Source of the DNA: Flavobacterium album
GTDB lineage: Bacteria > Bacteroidota > Bacteroidia > Flavobacteriales > Flavobacteriaceae
Direction: 5' to 3'
NCBI RefSeq assembly: GCF_003096035.1
Contig: NZ_CP029186.1
Span: 2,307,001-2,371,000, forward strand
Length of the DNA stretch: 64,000 nt
The notes below the pieces were generated by a model. The model searched no databases and was not told the origin of the DNA. It saw nothing but the letters and a program-made list of their open reading frames with translations. Both the position numbers and the translations under genes were made by a program. How positions within the stretch are numbered: the stretch's first letter is position 1; each line of letters begins with the position of its first letter. Below, one piece after another: positions 1 through 8,517 of the stretch.

Positions 1-2
1 AA

Positions 3-2093
3 AATGCTGCCACAAAAGAATGGCTTAAGAATACGATCGTGATACTCGACCCGTGCCTTAACCCCGACGGTTATTCCCGTTATGGGAACTGGCTCAGGGA
101 TATTTCGGGAAAAGAACCGAACCCCAATGCATCCGACAGGGAGCACATGGAGCCATGGCCGGGCGGGAGGCAGAACCATTATGCCTACGACCTCAACCGT
201 GACTGGGCATGGCAAACACAGGTGGAAACGCAGCAGCGCATCGTCCTTTATAACGAATGGATGCCGATGGTGCATGTAGATGTGCACGAAATGGGCTATA
301 ACGAACCGTATTTTTTCCCGCCTGCTGCAGAGCCTATGCACGATTTTATTACACAGGGGCAAAAGGATTTCCATAACGCGATAGGGGAGATGACGGCTAA
401 AAAGTTTGATAACCAGGGATGGAATTACTATACCCGTGAACGCTTTGACCTGTTTTACCCAAGCTATGGCGATACCTACCCAAGTTTTAACGGCGCTGTG
501 GGGATGACCTACGAGCAGGGTGGCATCGGCGCAGGCAGGGCGATTACCATGGCAAACGGTAATACGTTGACATTGCAGGACCGGATAAATCACCATACTA
601 CGGCTGTGCTTACTGCTGTTGAAACGGCCTCATGGCAAAAGGACAAGCTGGTGCGCAATTTCCGCGCTTATTTTAAAGATAGCAGGGAAAATCCGAAAGG
701 AAAGTACAGGACATACATCGTAAAAAACAGTGGCAAGAACGAAGAACTGGCACTATTGCTGAAGCGCAATAAAATTCAATTCGCATACGCCGATGAAAGC
801 AAAAAGCTCACGGGCTATCATTACCAAAGCGATAAGGATAAGGAGTTTACTATAGAGCCCAACGACCTGATCGTTTCGGCCAATCAGCCGAAGTCGGTAC
901 TGACGCAAGTACTTTTTGAGCCTGCACAACGGCTTACCGACAGCCTGTCGTATGACATTACGGCCTGGGCACTGCCGCATGCCTATGGTGTGGAAAGCTA
1001 TGCCCTTAAAAAAGACCTTGCCATCAAAACAAAAGCAGAAGTTTCACGTAAAGGGAAATTTGAATACGAGCGCGTATATGCCTATTATGTGCCCTGGAAC
1101 GGGAGGGCATCGGCAAAAGTGCTGTCGCTGCTTTTTAAAAATAATATAAAAGTGCGTTCGTCGCGAAAGGCATCGGCTTTCAGGGGGATAAAGGTCAGCC
1201 CCGGCGACCTTGTTATCCTGAAAGGCGACAATCCCCAGATAAATAATTTCAAGGAAACCATGAATGCTTTGCTGGACGAAAAGCCCGACTATGAAGTGAT
1301 AGAGAGTGGATTCTCCCTTAGCGGTGCCGACCTGGGCGGGGAATCGTATCCGTTGCTTGAAGCGCCAAAAGTATTGCTTCTGTCGGGAAACAGTGTAAGT
1401 CCGACTGATTTTGGACAGGCGTGGTTTTATATGGATGAAATAATCGATTACCCTGTAACCATTGTCGATGTACAAAATCTCGGGAGAATAAAGCTTTCTG
1501 ATTTTACGACTATCATCCTTCCGGACGGCTGGTATGAGTTTAGCGATAGCCAAAAAACAAGCCTGGATGGTTTCATAAATGACGGCGGTAAGGTGATAGC
1601 GATAGCCGGGGCGCTCAACATTTTTGAGGACAGGGCAGGCTACAGCCTTACACGATTTGCCACAGATGCCGATAAAGACCTTGAAGCCAAAGAAGGCGAT
1701 GAGGAGGCCCTTAATGCCCGCTATTATGATTACCAAAATGCCGAAAGGCGTGCCATATCGGGATCGGTGCCGGGCGCGATTGTAGAGAACGTGCTTGACA
1801 AAACGCACCCGTTATCGTATGGTTTGGGCGATAGGTATTTCAGCCTTAAGACGACCGACAGCCGCTACCAGCTTTTAAAAAACGTATGGAATGTGGCGTA
1901 TGTTCCGTCGGGATATAAGAACTTCGGGTTCATTGGCCGCAGCCTGAAAAAGAAATTGGAGAATACTGTAACCTTTGCCGTAGAGCAAAAGGGCACGGGG
2001 GCCATCATCTACATGGTAGACAACCCGCTGTTTAGGGGATTTTGGGAGAATGGCAATTTATTGTTTAGTAATGCGTTGTTTTTGGTGGATTAG
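3..2093 (+). CDS. M14-family zinc carboxypeptidase, 5'-truncated by the window edge
   Basis: The frame is open from the first bases, so the start, any signal peptide and the first zinc motif (HxxE) lie upstream. The GTG at position 39 is just an internal Val. The visible part fits a metallocarboxypeptidase of family M14: an NRDWAW stretch (Asn-Arg pair binding the substrate carboxylate), then HVDVHEMG that should supply the third zinc ligand His, then TYEQGG with the catalytic Glu. Behind this come more than 400 residues, including a Rossmann-like segment (around SGNSVSPTDFGQAWFY and TIILPDGWYEF) resembling the glutamine-amidotransferase-like domain that follows M14 domains in many Bacteroidota. 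It is probably an exported peptidase, but export cannot be checked here. The substrate is unknown. Confidence 0.85.
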   Translation, partial: NAATKEWLKNTIVILDPCLNPDGYSRYGNWLRDISGKEPNPNASDREHMEPWPGGRQNHYAYDLNRDWAWQTQVETQQRIVLYNEWMPMVHVDVHEMGYNEPYFFPPAAEPMHDFITQGQKDFHNAIGEMTAKKFDNQGWNYYTRERFDLFYPSYGDTYPSFNGAVGMTYEQGGIGAGRAITMANGNTLTLQDRINHHTTAVLTAVETASWQKDKLVRNFRAYFKDSRENPKGKYRTYIVKNSGKNEELALLLKRNKIQFAYADESKKLTGYHYQSDKDKEFTIEPNDLIVSANQPKSVLTQVLFEPAQRLTDSLSYDITAWALPHAYGVESYALKKDLAIKTKAEVSRKGKFEYERVYAYYVPWNGRASAKVLSLLFKNNIKVRSSRKASAFRGIKVSPGDLVILKGDNPQINNFKETMNALLDEKPDYEVIESGFSLSGADLGGESYPLLEAPKVLLLSGNSVSPTDFGQAWFYMDEIIDYPVTIVDVQNLGRIKLSDFTTIILPDGWYEFSDSQKTSLDGFINDGGKVIAIAGALNIFEDRAGYSLTRFATDADKDLEAKEGDEEALNARYYDYQNAERRAISGSVPGAIVENVLDKTHPLSYGLGDRYFSLKTTDSRYQLLKNVWNVAYVPSGYKNFGFIGRSLKKKLENTVTFAVEQKGTGAIIYMVDNPLFRGFWENGNLLFSNALFLVD

Positions 2094-2142
2094 ATTTTTT
2101 GGCAATAAAACAAAATTCAGCCGTTAGTATATAAATGAACTT

Positions 2143-3117
2143 ATGAAAAATATCCTTTATACACTATTGCTGGTGACCCTCATAGGATGCGGCAGCGATG
2201 ATTCGTCGTCAGAAAACAATAATAACGGAGACCGCGATTACAGGCAGGACATGCGCGATTTTGTCATAGGCATCAGCCAGACGGCAAAAGCGGTCAACCC
2301 CAACTTTGCTGTCATTCCGCAAAACGGTATTGAGCTCGTGACACTAAATGGCGAAGCCGATGGAGCACCTGCAACAGCTTACCTGAATGCCATAGATGGC
2401 AATGGACAGGAAGACCTTTTTTATGGCTATGACGATGACAACCAGGCCACACCGGGCGATGTAACAAGCTATCTCAGAAGCTTTCTGGATGTCTCGAAAA
2501 ATGCGGGCAAGAAAATATTGGTAACGGATTATTGCTGGACTGCGGGTAAAGTAGCCGATTCTTATACAAAAAACCAGGCGGCAGGGTACATCTCTTATGC
2601 TGCTGAAGATAGGGATCTTACGATCATCCCCGATGCCACACCACACAATGAGAATGCTAATGTGATCACTTCGCTGGCGCAGGCAAAAAACCATATTTTC
2701 TTCATTAATCCGGAGAACTATAATACAAAGCAGCAGTTCATCAATGCTGTTACGGCTACGAATTACGATGTGGTTATCATGGACCTGTTCGTGAACGATG
2801 ATGCTTTTACGGCAGCGGAAGTAAACCAGCTGCGTAACAAGGCCAATGGCGGCAAAAGACTGCTTATCTGCTATATGTCGATAGGTGAGGCGGAAGATTA
2901 CCGGTACTATTGGCAAAATAGCTGGGACAACAGCAGGCCTGCCTGGATAGCTGCAGAGAACCCTGACTGGCCGGGCAACTACAAGGTAAAATACTGGAAT
3001 GCCGACTGGCAGGCGCTAATCTACGGGCACAGCGATTCGTACCTGACAAAGATTACCAATGCTGGCTTTGACGGCGTTTACCTCGATATCATTGATGCTT
3101 TTGAATATTTTGAATAG
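2143..3117 (+). CDS. Lipoprotein related to endo-alpha-1,4-polygalactosaminidase (GH114/COG2342-like)
   Basis: The protein has 324 residues. The N-terminus is a lipoprotein signal with lipobox LIGC (Cys16) followed by a Ser/Asp/Asn-rich linker, so it should be anchored in the outer membrane. The body has TIM-barrel hallmarks of the GH114/TM1410-like group: an early FVIGISQ strand, YDVVIMDLF, RLLICYMSIGEAEDYRYYW and the C-terminal GFDGVYLDIIDAFEYF, where the acidic residues at strand ends are the expected catalytic ones. The family cleaves alpha-1,4-linked galactosamine polymers in the few characterised cases; the substrate here is inferred only at family level. It starts 49 bp after the M14 gene on the same strand, so co-transcription is possible. 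Confidence 0.8.
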   Translation: MKNILYTLLLVTLIGCGSDDSSSENNNNGDRDYRQDMRDFVIGISQTAKAVNPNFAVIPQNGIELVTLNGEADGAPATAYLNAIDGNGQEDLFYGYDDDNQATPGDVTSYLRSFLDVSKNAGKKILVTDYCWTAGKVADSYTKNQAAGYISYAAEDRDLTIIPDATPHNENANVITSLAQAKNHIFFINPENYNTKQQFINAVTATNYDVVIMDLFVNDDAFTAAEVNQLRNKANGGKRLLICYMSIGEAEDYRYYWQNSWDNSRPAWIAAENPDWPGNYKVKYWNADWQALIYGHSDSYLTKITNAGFDGVYLDIIDAFEYFE

Positions 3118-3205
3118 CATGGCCACATGATAATGTTTTCCTAAAGCGACGAATTTCCAGATTGTTTCCAGATTCGCATTTGACATTTGCATCATAAACT
3201 TAAAT

Positions 3206-3976
3206 ATGATGATGAAAATGCGTTTACTTACCCTTTATTTTAGTTTGATATGCAGTACGACCGTCTTTGCACAGTTAAGCCCGCCGGGTATGGGCGAGAC
3301 AAAAACGGCTTTTTGGTCGGCGGCAGGTGTAAAGCAGGAACTTGACAATATAAATACCTCGATGACCTATGTTGGCTTTGGGCGTATCAGCGGCAGCAAT
3401 GAAGCTGATCCGTTGGATATGCCGTCCATCTTTGTGCTCAACCAGGAATTCTACCATAAATTCAGCCCCGATTGGAAATACAGCTTTGCGCTTAGCTACA
3501 GAAGACAGCATGAATATGATGAAAGTTTCGAAGAAAATAAGCAGGATGCCATCAATCAGGAATTCAGGTTTTACATAAGGTTGCAGTACACGGCCGATCT
3601 GGGTACTGTAAGATGGACTACGACGCTGAGGCAGGAAGCACGTAAGTTTTATACCGATGACTTTGCGGAGGTACCTGATGGCCTTCAATTTCGTACCCGG
3701 TTGAAAACACAGCTTGTTGTACCGCTCGATAATGCCGGTGTGAACAGCGTTGCAGGAAGCGCTGAAGCCCTTTTTGCGATAGCGAAAGACAACAGTGAGG
3801 GCTGGGGTAATTTTGAATATAAGGAAAGCCGCTTCTGCCTGTATTATAGCCTTTCGCTAAAAGATATCCCTGTAACCTTTGATATTGGCTATATGAACGA
3901 CCTTATTGGGTATGCGAGCGACACATATGATGCAAACTATATTGCGATGGATATCATTGTGAAAGACCCTTTTTGA
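3206..3976 (+). CDS. DUF2490 family protein, predicted outer-membrane beta-barrel
   Basis: The protein has 256 residues with a signal peptide ending near VFAQ (residue 22). The mature part is rich in alternating aromatic/polar strands (FYHKFSPDWKYSFALSYRRQHEYDE, FRFYIRLQYTADLG) and arginine-rich turns typical of DUF2490, a small outer-membrane barrel-like family common in Flavobacteriia and without a known function. ATG at 3206 is preceded by an AT-rich leader. It follows the GH114-like gene after 88 bp on the same strand and ends 10 bp from the convergent response regulator, with no clear terminator between them. Confidence 0.75.
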   Translation: MMMKMRLLTLYFSLICSTTVFAQLSPPGMGETKTAFWSAAGVKQELDNINTSMTYVGFGRISGSNEADPLDMPSIFVLNQEFYHKFSPDWKYSFALSYRRQHEYDESFEENKQDAINQEFRFYIRLQYTADLGTVRWTTTLRQEARKFYTDDFAEVPDGLQFRTRLKTQLVVPLDNAGVNSVAGSAEALFAIAKDNSEGWGNFEYKESRFCLYYSLSLKDIPVTFDIGYMNDLIGYASDTYDANYIAMDIIVKDPF

Positions 3977-3986
3977 TGGACCCTGA

Positions 3987-4394
3987 TTAGCTGGTTTTTT
4001 CGCCGCTGCTGTACTTTTTGATAACTTCCTCCAGTATTTCTTTTGTTAGTGGCTTTGGCCTGAAGTCGGAAAAAATACCCTTCGTGGCCTCAAGCGCCTC
4101 GTCATCGGGATCGTTAAAGTCACTTATCATGACCACAACAAGGCATTCATGGGTTAAGTCAAGTTTTTTATACTCGGCAAGAAAATCCCAACCGTTCATC
4201 CCGGGCATGTTCACATCGAGAAAAATGATATCCGGGATTGCTTCACATGCAGTTAAGTATTCCAGCGCATCGTGTGCCGACTCTTTGGCGATAATCGTTT
4301 CGGCTGCATCACACTTTTTTATAACACGTTCATGAAAGAAATTGTCAATCTTATTGTCATCAACAAGCATAATGCATTTTACCCGATTTGTCAT
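3987..4394 (-). CDS. Single-domain response regulator (CheY/Rcp1-like)
   Basis: The 135-residue protein is a bare receiver domain without an output domain. Acidic pocket residues Asp12-Asp13 (MLVDDN), phospho-acceptor Asp60 (IIFLDVNMPGMNGW), a Ser in VVVMISDF and the conserved Lys in RPKPLT are all present. Its ATG overlaps the TGA of the upstream histidine kinase (ATGA), so the two are translationally coupled and the kinase is the likely phosphodonor. The related kinases (SHDLQEPLR type) and such stand-alone receivers form the Cph1/Rcp1-like class, where the receiver acts by protein-protein contact. What it acts on here is unknown. Confidence 0.9.
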   Translation of the reverse strand: MTNRVKCIMLVDDNKIDNFFHERVIKKCDAAETIIAKESAHDALEYLTACEAIPDIIFLDVNMPGMNGWDFLAEYKKLDLTHECLVVVMISDFNDPDDEALEATKGIFSDFRPKPLTKEILEEVIKKYSSGEKTS

Positions 4395-6298
4395 GCCTTA
4401 AAGTTTATAATGGTGAATTTAAACGTGCTTCCCCGTCCTGGTTCAGATTCCACCCATATCTGCCCGCCATGCATTTCAACTATTTTTTTACAATTCGCAA
4501 GGCCGATACCATGCCCCTCGTACTTATTATTGTTGTCCAGTCGGTGAAAAATATGGAAGATCTTTTCACAATGACCGGGGTGGATCCCCATGCCATTGTC
4601 CTCTATAGCAAATTTATAAAAACCCTTTTTATTTTTACATGTAATCTTAATGTTAGGTGCAATGCCGTCTCTGTTAAATTTCAGGGCATTATTGATCAGG
4701 TTTTGGAAAAGCTGGCGCAATTCGGTCTCATAAGCATAAAATTCAGGAAGTTCAATTTCGGTTGTAATGCTGGCTCCTGTTCTTTTTACAAGGCTTCCCA
4801 GGTCGGCCACCACATTTGCTACTATGGTATTACAGTTGGTGAGCGCGAGTTTTTTATTCTTGCCCAGCTTTCCAAACTCAAGTAATGAGCGCACAACACA
4901 GCTCATTCTCCCAATTGATGATCCCATAGCCTGAAGGTGCATTTTCATTTCTTCATTGATGTGGTCGGAATAGTCTTCTTCAAGTAGGTTAATGTAGTTG
5001 CCAAGTGTGCGCAGCGGTTCCTGCAGGTCATGCGAAGATATATAGTTGAATTGTTCGAGCTCAAGGTTTTTGCTCTGTAGCTGCGTTACCTGCTTAGCGA
5101 TAATTTCCTCATGGTGTTTTTGTGCAGTAAGATCAATTATCGTTGCCAGTACAAATGTGCCCGTACTTGTATTTACAGGTGTAAGGATAAGTTCTACAGG
5201 AAATTCAGTGTTATCCTTTCTTTTGGCAAAGAGCTCATCATCACCATCGAATTTCACTACTGATGATGATGCAAAAAAGTTCTTCCTTACTTTATAGTAG
5301 TCTTCGTGGAGTTTTTCGGGAATAAGCATTTTGACATTTTTGCCAATTAACTGCCCTTTTTTATAGCCATACAATGCTTTGGTCTGTTTGTTTGCCATTA
5401 TTATGGTTCCCGCTATATCTGAAATTACCAATGCATAAGGAGCTACTGCTACAGCAGTCCTGAAATTTTCCTCGGCCATTTTCTTTTTCAGGTGTATGGT
5501 ATTTAGCCGTGATGAAGTTTTCCAGATAAGGAGCAGGGATATAACGAGAAACGCAAGTGTAATACACGCTATTCCCAATTCAGGGCTAAGCCAGCCCCTC
5601 CTGTGTGACATAAGCCTTAGGTAACCAATGGCCAGTACTGCGACAAGCAGCTTTAGGAACAGCCGCCGCGCCATTATATTTCCCATAAGTTTGCCGGTAA
5701 AAAGCCCGGTAATGCCGATGGTACGATTGATGAACGAAGCCGATATGGAAAGCATAAGGAAGCCTATCGCCGAATACATTGCCATCGGAATAAAACTCAT
5801 CCTGTAAAATTCCGGAATATTGAGCAAATGGCCTATTAAGACTACTGATGTTATTAACGTTACACAATGAAGCAGCCCTTGGGTAACGTATCTGAGTTTC
5901 TTGATTTTTACAAAAAAAAATGCAACTGACAATAATATAAAGCAAAACGAAGTTATTGGCGACATACCAAAGCCAAACGGAACCTGCAGTAGTGTAAAGT
6001 TCCTTGCCAGGGCTATCAAACTCCAGCTAAAAACTGAAAATGCAAATAACCGGGAAAGCAAATGACTACGCTTCCCGTTATAAAGAACCAGAAGCAGCAG
6101 GGAAAGGCTCATAAGGATAAAGCAGTAAGCGCTGTCAGTACCAACTGAATTTCCTAATATACGTACATCTATTATACCTCTATGAAGTCCAATACTGTAT
6201 AATAATACATACACGCTATAGGTAATAATCAATGACACTGCAAACAGGGTAGCAGTTTTGTACTTCCGCCTAAAATATACCATCATATATGTTAACAT
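4391..6298 (-). CDS. Membrane PAS-domain sensor histidine kinase (paralog 1)
   Basis: The protein has 635 residues. The first 260 hold about eight hydrophobic segments, forming an uncharacterised integral membrane sensor module. A PAS domain follows (YALVISDIAGTIIMANKQT to the PAC-like VATIIDLTAQ), then a coiled stretch, the dimerisation/phosphoacceptor helix SHDLQEPLRT with His423, and an HATPase_c domain with N-box QNLINNALKFN, DNGMGIHPGH and GIGLANCKKIVEMHGG. It is the middle gene of a minus-strand operon: its stop overlaps the start of the receiver gene, and 87 bp upstream ends a paralog of identical length. The signal is unknown; the membrane module and PAS suggest an envelope or redox cue. 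Confidence 0.9.
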   Translation of the reverse strand: MLTYMMVYFRRKYKTATLFAVSLIITYSVYVLLYSIGLHRGIIDVRILGNSVGTDSAYCFILMSLSLLLLVLYNGKRSHLLSRLFAFSVFSWSLIALARNFTLLQVPFGFGMSPITSFCFILLSVAFFFVKIKKLRYVTQGLLHCVTLITSVVLIGHLLNIPEFYRMSFIPMAMYSAIGFLMLSISASFINRTIGITGLFTGKLMGNIMARRLFLKLLVAVLAIGYLRLMSHRRGWLSPELGIACITLAFLVISLLLIWKTSSRLNTIHLKKKMAEENFRTAVAVAPYALVISDIAGTIIMANKQTKALYGYKKGQLIGKNVKMLIPEKLHEDYYKVRKNFFASSSVVKFDGDDELFAKRKDNTEFPVELILTPVNTSTGTFVLATIIDLTAQKHHEEIIAKQVTQLQSKNLELEQFNYISSHDLQEPLRTLGNYINLLEEDYSDHINEEMKMHLQAMGSSIGRMSCVVRSLLEFGKLGKNKKLALTNCNTIVANVVADLGSLVKRTGASITTEIELPEFYAYETELRQLFQNLINNALKFNRDGIAPNIKITCKNKKGFYKFAIEDNGMGIHPGHCEKIFHIFHRLDNNNKYEGHGIGLANCKKIVEMHGGQIWVESEPGRGSTFKFTIINFKA

Positions 6299-6385
6299 TT
6301 ATTTAACAAATGTTGAGGCGAAAATAGTGTTTTTTTTTAAATATGATAGTTTTTTTGAAAATAAGTTTGTTACCCGAATGAAATG

Positions 6386-8293
6386 TTATTTGTTGAAATT
6401 CAATAGGGTAAATTTAAATGTGCTGCCTTTGCCGGGTTCAGATTCTACCCATATTTTGCCGCCGTGCATTTCAACAATTTTTTTGCAATTCGCAAGGCCT
6501 ATTCCATAGCCTTCATATTCCTCGTCGCTGTTCAGGCGGTGGAAGATCCTGAAAATAGAATCGGAATGTTTAGGGTGAATGCCGATTCCGTTGTCCTCAA
6601 CAGAGAATTCATAGAAGCCGTCCAGCTTCCGGCTGCTAATTGTTATATCCGGAGATATACTGCTTTTCCTGAATTTTATGGCATTGGAGATAAGATTTTG
6701 GAACAACTGCCGCAATTCCGTTTCATAGGCATAAAATTCGGGAAGCCCGCAGGTCACTGTTATTTCGGTACCGGTGTTTTTTATAAGGCTGTTCAGGTCC
6801 GCTGCTACGTCATTCACAAGCTTATTGCAATCGGTAAGGACGAGCTTTTTTTTACGTCCCAATTTACCAAAATTAAGCAGCGACCTTACCACATGGCTCA
6901 TCCTGTCAATAGCCGAGCCCATGGTTTTAAGATGTTCCTGTATTTCTCCGTCTATCCGGTCAGGGAAATCTTCCTGCAGCATGGAGATGTAATTTGATAC
7001 TGTTCTCAGGGGTTCCTGCAGGTCGTGGGAGGAGATATAGTTGAATTGCTCCAGCTCCTCGTTCTTAACCTGCAGCTCGATCAGCTGCTTTTTTATGGTG
7101 TCTTCCTGGTTCTTTCTTTGGGTAATGTCTATAACAGATGCCAGGCACATTGGCCCTGTTGAGGTTTTAATTGGTACCAGGATAATTTCAATAGGAAATT
7201 CTGTGCCGTCCTTTCGCAAAGCCAGCATGTCTTCATTGTGCCCCATTTTTATAATATGGTTATCTGCAAAGAACTGTTCCCTTCGCCGCACGTAATCGGT
7301 ATGCATTTTTTTAGGTATGATATTCATTACCGGCATGCCTATAAGCTCATGCTCATGATAGCGATATAGTATTTTTGTTTGCTGGTTTACGCTCAGTATT
7401 TTACCATCCCTGTCGGATATCACCAGGGCATAGGGCGCCGATTCGATCGCTATACGGAAGTTTTCGACGGCTATTCTCTTTTTATCATCAATCTTATTTA
7501 ATGTGGTCGATGTTTTCCAGATAAGCGCCAGTGTAATAACTATAAATATTATTATTAAAAGCGCACTGCCAAATTCCGGGCTGAGCCATTCCTTCCTATG
7601 GGCTACTATCCGCAATGTTCCTATAACCAGGATGGCTACAAGCATCTGCAGGAAAAGCTTGCGTGCCATAATATTACCTATAAGGTTGCCGGTAAAAAGC
7701 CCTGTTATGCCTAAATTATAATTCATCAGCGAAGCAGAAACTGATAATAATACAAAACCAATAGCAGAGTAAACTGCCATGGGAATGAATGTCATCTTAT
7801 AAAATTCAGGAATATTTAGAAAATGCCCTATTGCCGCTATAGATCCTATCAATGTTACGAAATGCAATAATGCCTGGATAATATACTTTCTTTTTCTGCT
7901 TTTTATGAAAATAAAAGAAATAGCAAGCAATGTAAAGCACAGAGCGGTTTGGGGCGACATTCCGAATATCAGGGGAATTTTTACAGGAGTAAAATCGCGG
8001 ATTAATAAAAGGGTGCTCCATAGCAAAACGCATCCTGACAATATACGCGATACTACCGCAGCTAATGCAGAACGGTGTATCAGGCAGGCTTGTGATATTC
8101 CCATAGCCATAAATGCATAAGCAGAATCAATTGCAATAGGCAGATGCCCCGTTACAGCGGGTTTAAAAATTCCGTTTTGCAGGCCCCAGGCATAAATTAT
8201 CACATAGACCCCATATAGGAATACCGTAACGGAAGTCAGTAGAATAAAATTTTGGTAACTGCGTTTTAAATGCCGCATACTGAGTTTTAACAA
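6386..8293 (-). CDS. Membrane PAS-domain sensor histidine kinase (paralog 2)
   Basis: This is a tandem copy of the downstream kinase, also 635 residues, with the phospho-acceptor His again at position 423 (SHDLQEPLRT). It has the same order: about eight membrane segments, PAS (YALVISDRDGKILSVNQQT), PAC-like region, HisKA and HATPase_c (QNLISNAIKFR, DNGIGIHPKHS, GIGLANCKKIVEMHGG). The two proteins are nearly collinear but clearly diverged, most in the membrane module. No receiver gene follows directly, so both kinases may feed the one receiver at 3987-4394, possibly as heterodimers. The gene is divergent from dnaK across a 224-bp region that must hold its promoter. Confidence 0.9.
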   Translation of the reverse strand: MLKLSMRHLKRSYQNFILLTSVTVFLYGVYVIIYAWGLQNGIFKPAVTGHLPIAIDSAYAFMAMGISQACLIHRSALAAVVSRILSGCVLLWSTLLLIRDFTPVKIPLIFGMSPQTALCFTLLAISFIFIKSRKRKYIIQALLHFVTLIGSIAAIGHFLNIPEFYKMTFIPMAVYSAIGFVLLSVSASLMNYNLGITGLFTGNLIGNIMARKLFLQMLVAILVIGTLRIVAHRKEWLSPEFGSALLIIIFIVITLALIWKTSTTLNKIDDKKRIAVENFRIAIESAPYALVISDRDGKILSVNQQTKILYRYHEHELIGMPVMNIIPKKMHTDYVRRREQFFADNHIIKMGHNEDMLALRKDGTEFPIEIILVPIKTSTGPMCLASVIDITQRKNQEDTIKKQLIELQVKNEELEQFNYISSHDLQEPLRTVSNYISMLQEDFPDRIDGEIQEHLKTMGSAIDRMSHVVRSLLNFGKLGRKKKLVLTDCNKLVNDVAADLNSLIKNTGTEITVTCGLPEFYAYETELRQLFQNLISNAIKFRKSSISPDITISSRKLDGFYEFSVEDNGIGIHPKHSDSIFRIFHRLNSDEEYEGYGIGLANCKKIVEMHGGKIWVESEPGKGSTFKFTLLNFNK

Positions 8294-8427
8294 ATTTAAT
8301 CAAGCTAAAATAAGCAACACTTTTTTATTTGGATTGAAAATTAGGCTAAATAACCATATTTACTGTAGCATATCCATAAGTTAAATAATTATTTAAATTA
8401 TGTAAATGCCATCTTGTCATATTTTGT

Positions 8428-8448
8428 GTGCCATTCCTGTATTGGCAC
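8428..8448. repeat. Inverted repeat GTGCCA-N9-TGGCAC upstream of dnaK
   Basis: There are two perfect 6-bp arms (8428-8433 and 8443-8448) with a 9-bp spacer. The spacer length equals that of the CIRCE heat-shock operator, but the arm sequence differs, so HrcA binding is not supported. The right arm is also the -24 box of the sigma-54-like element that follows, and the left arm could be a regulator site. Confidence 0.55.
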
Positions 8449-8457
8449 AATGATTGT
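8442..8457 (+). promoter_or_regulatory. dnaK: Candidate sigma-54-type (-24/-12) promoter of dnaK
   Basis: TTGGCAC-N5-TTGT matches the -24/-12 consensus TGGCAC-N5-TTGC in spacing and in all but the last base (GT instead of GC at -12). Transcription would start near 8468, leaving a leader of about 50 nt before the ATG at 8518. No TAnnTTTG box of the housekeeping type was seen between here and the start codon. Assignment to RpoN is inferred from sequence only. Confidence 0.5.
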
Positions 8458-8517
8458 CTTTATACGGACAGGTTTAACAAACAAGAGATCAAAAACAAAA
8501 ATAAAAACTAAAACAAG

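Noticed and set aside
1044..1808. 254-codon open frame on the minus strand inside the M14 gene
   Set aside because: It is the antisense shadow of a well-supported coding frame; no domain or start context.
8428..8448. CIRCE element for HrcA before dnaK
   Set aside because: The 9-bp spacer fits but the arms (GTGCCA/TGGCAC) do not match TTAGCACTC/GAGTGCTAA.
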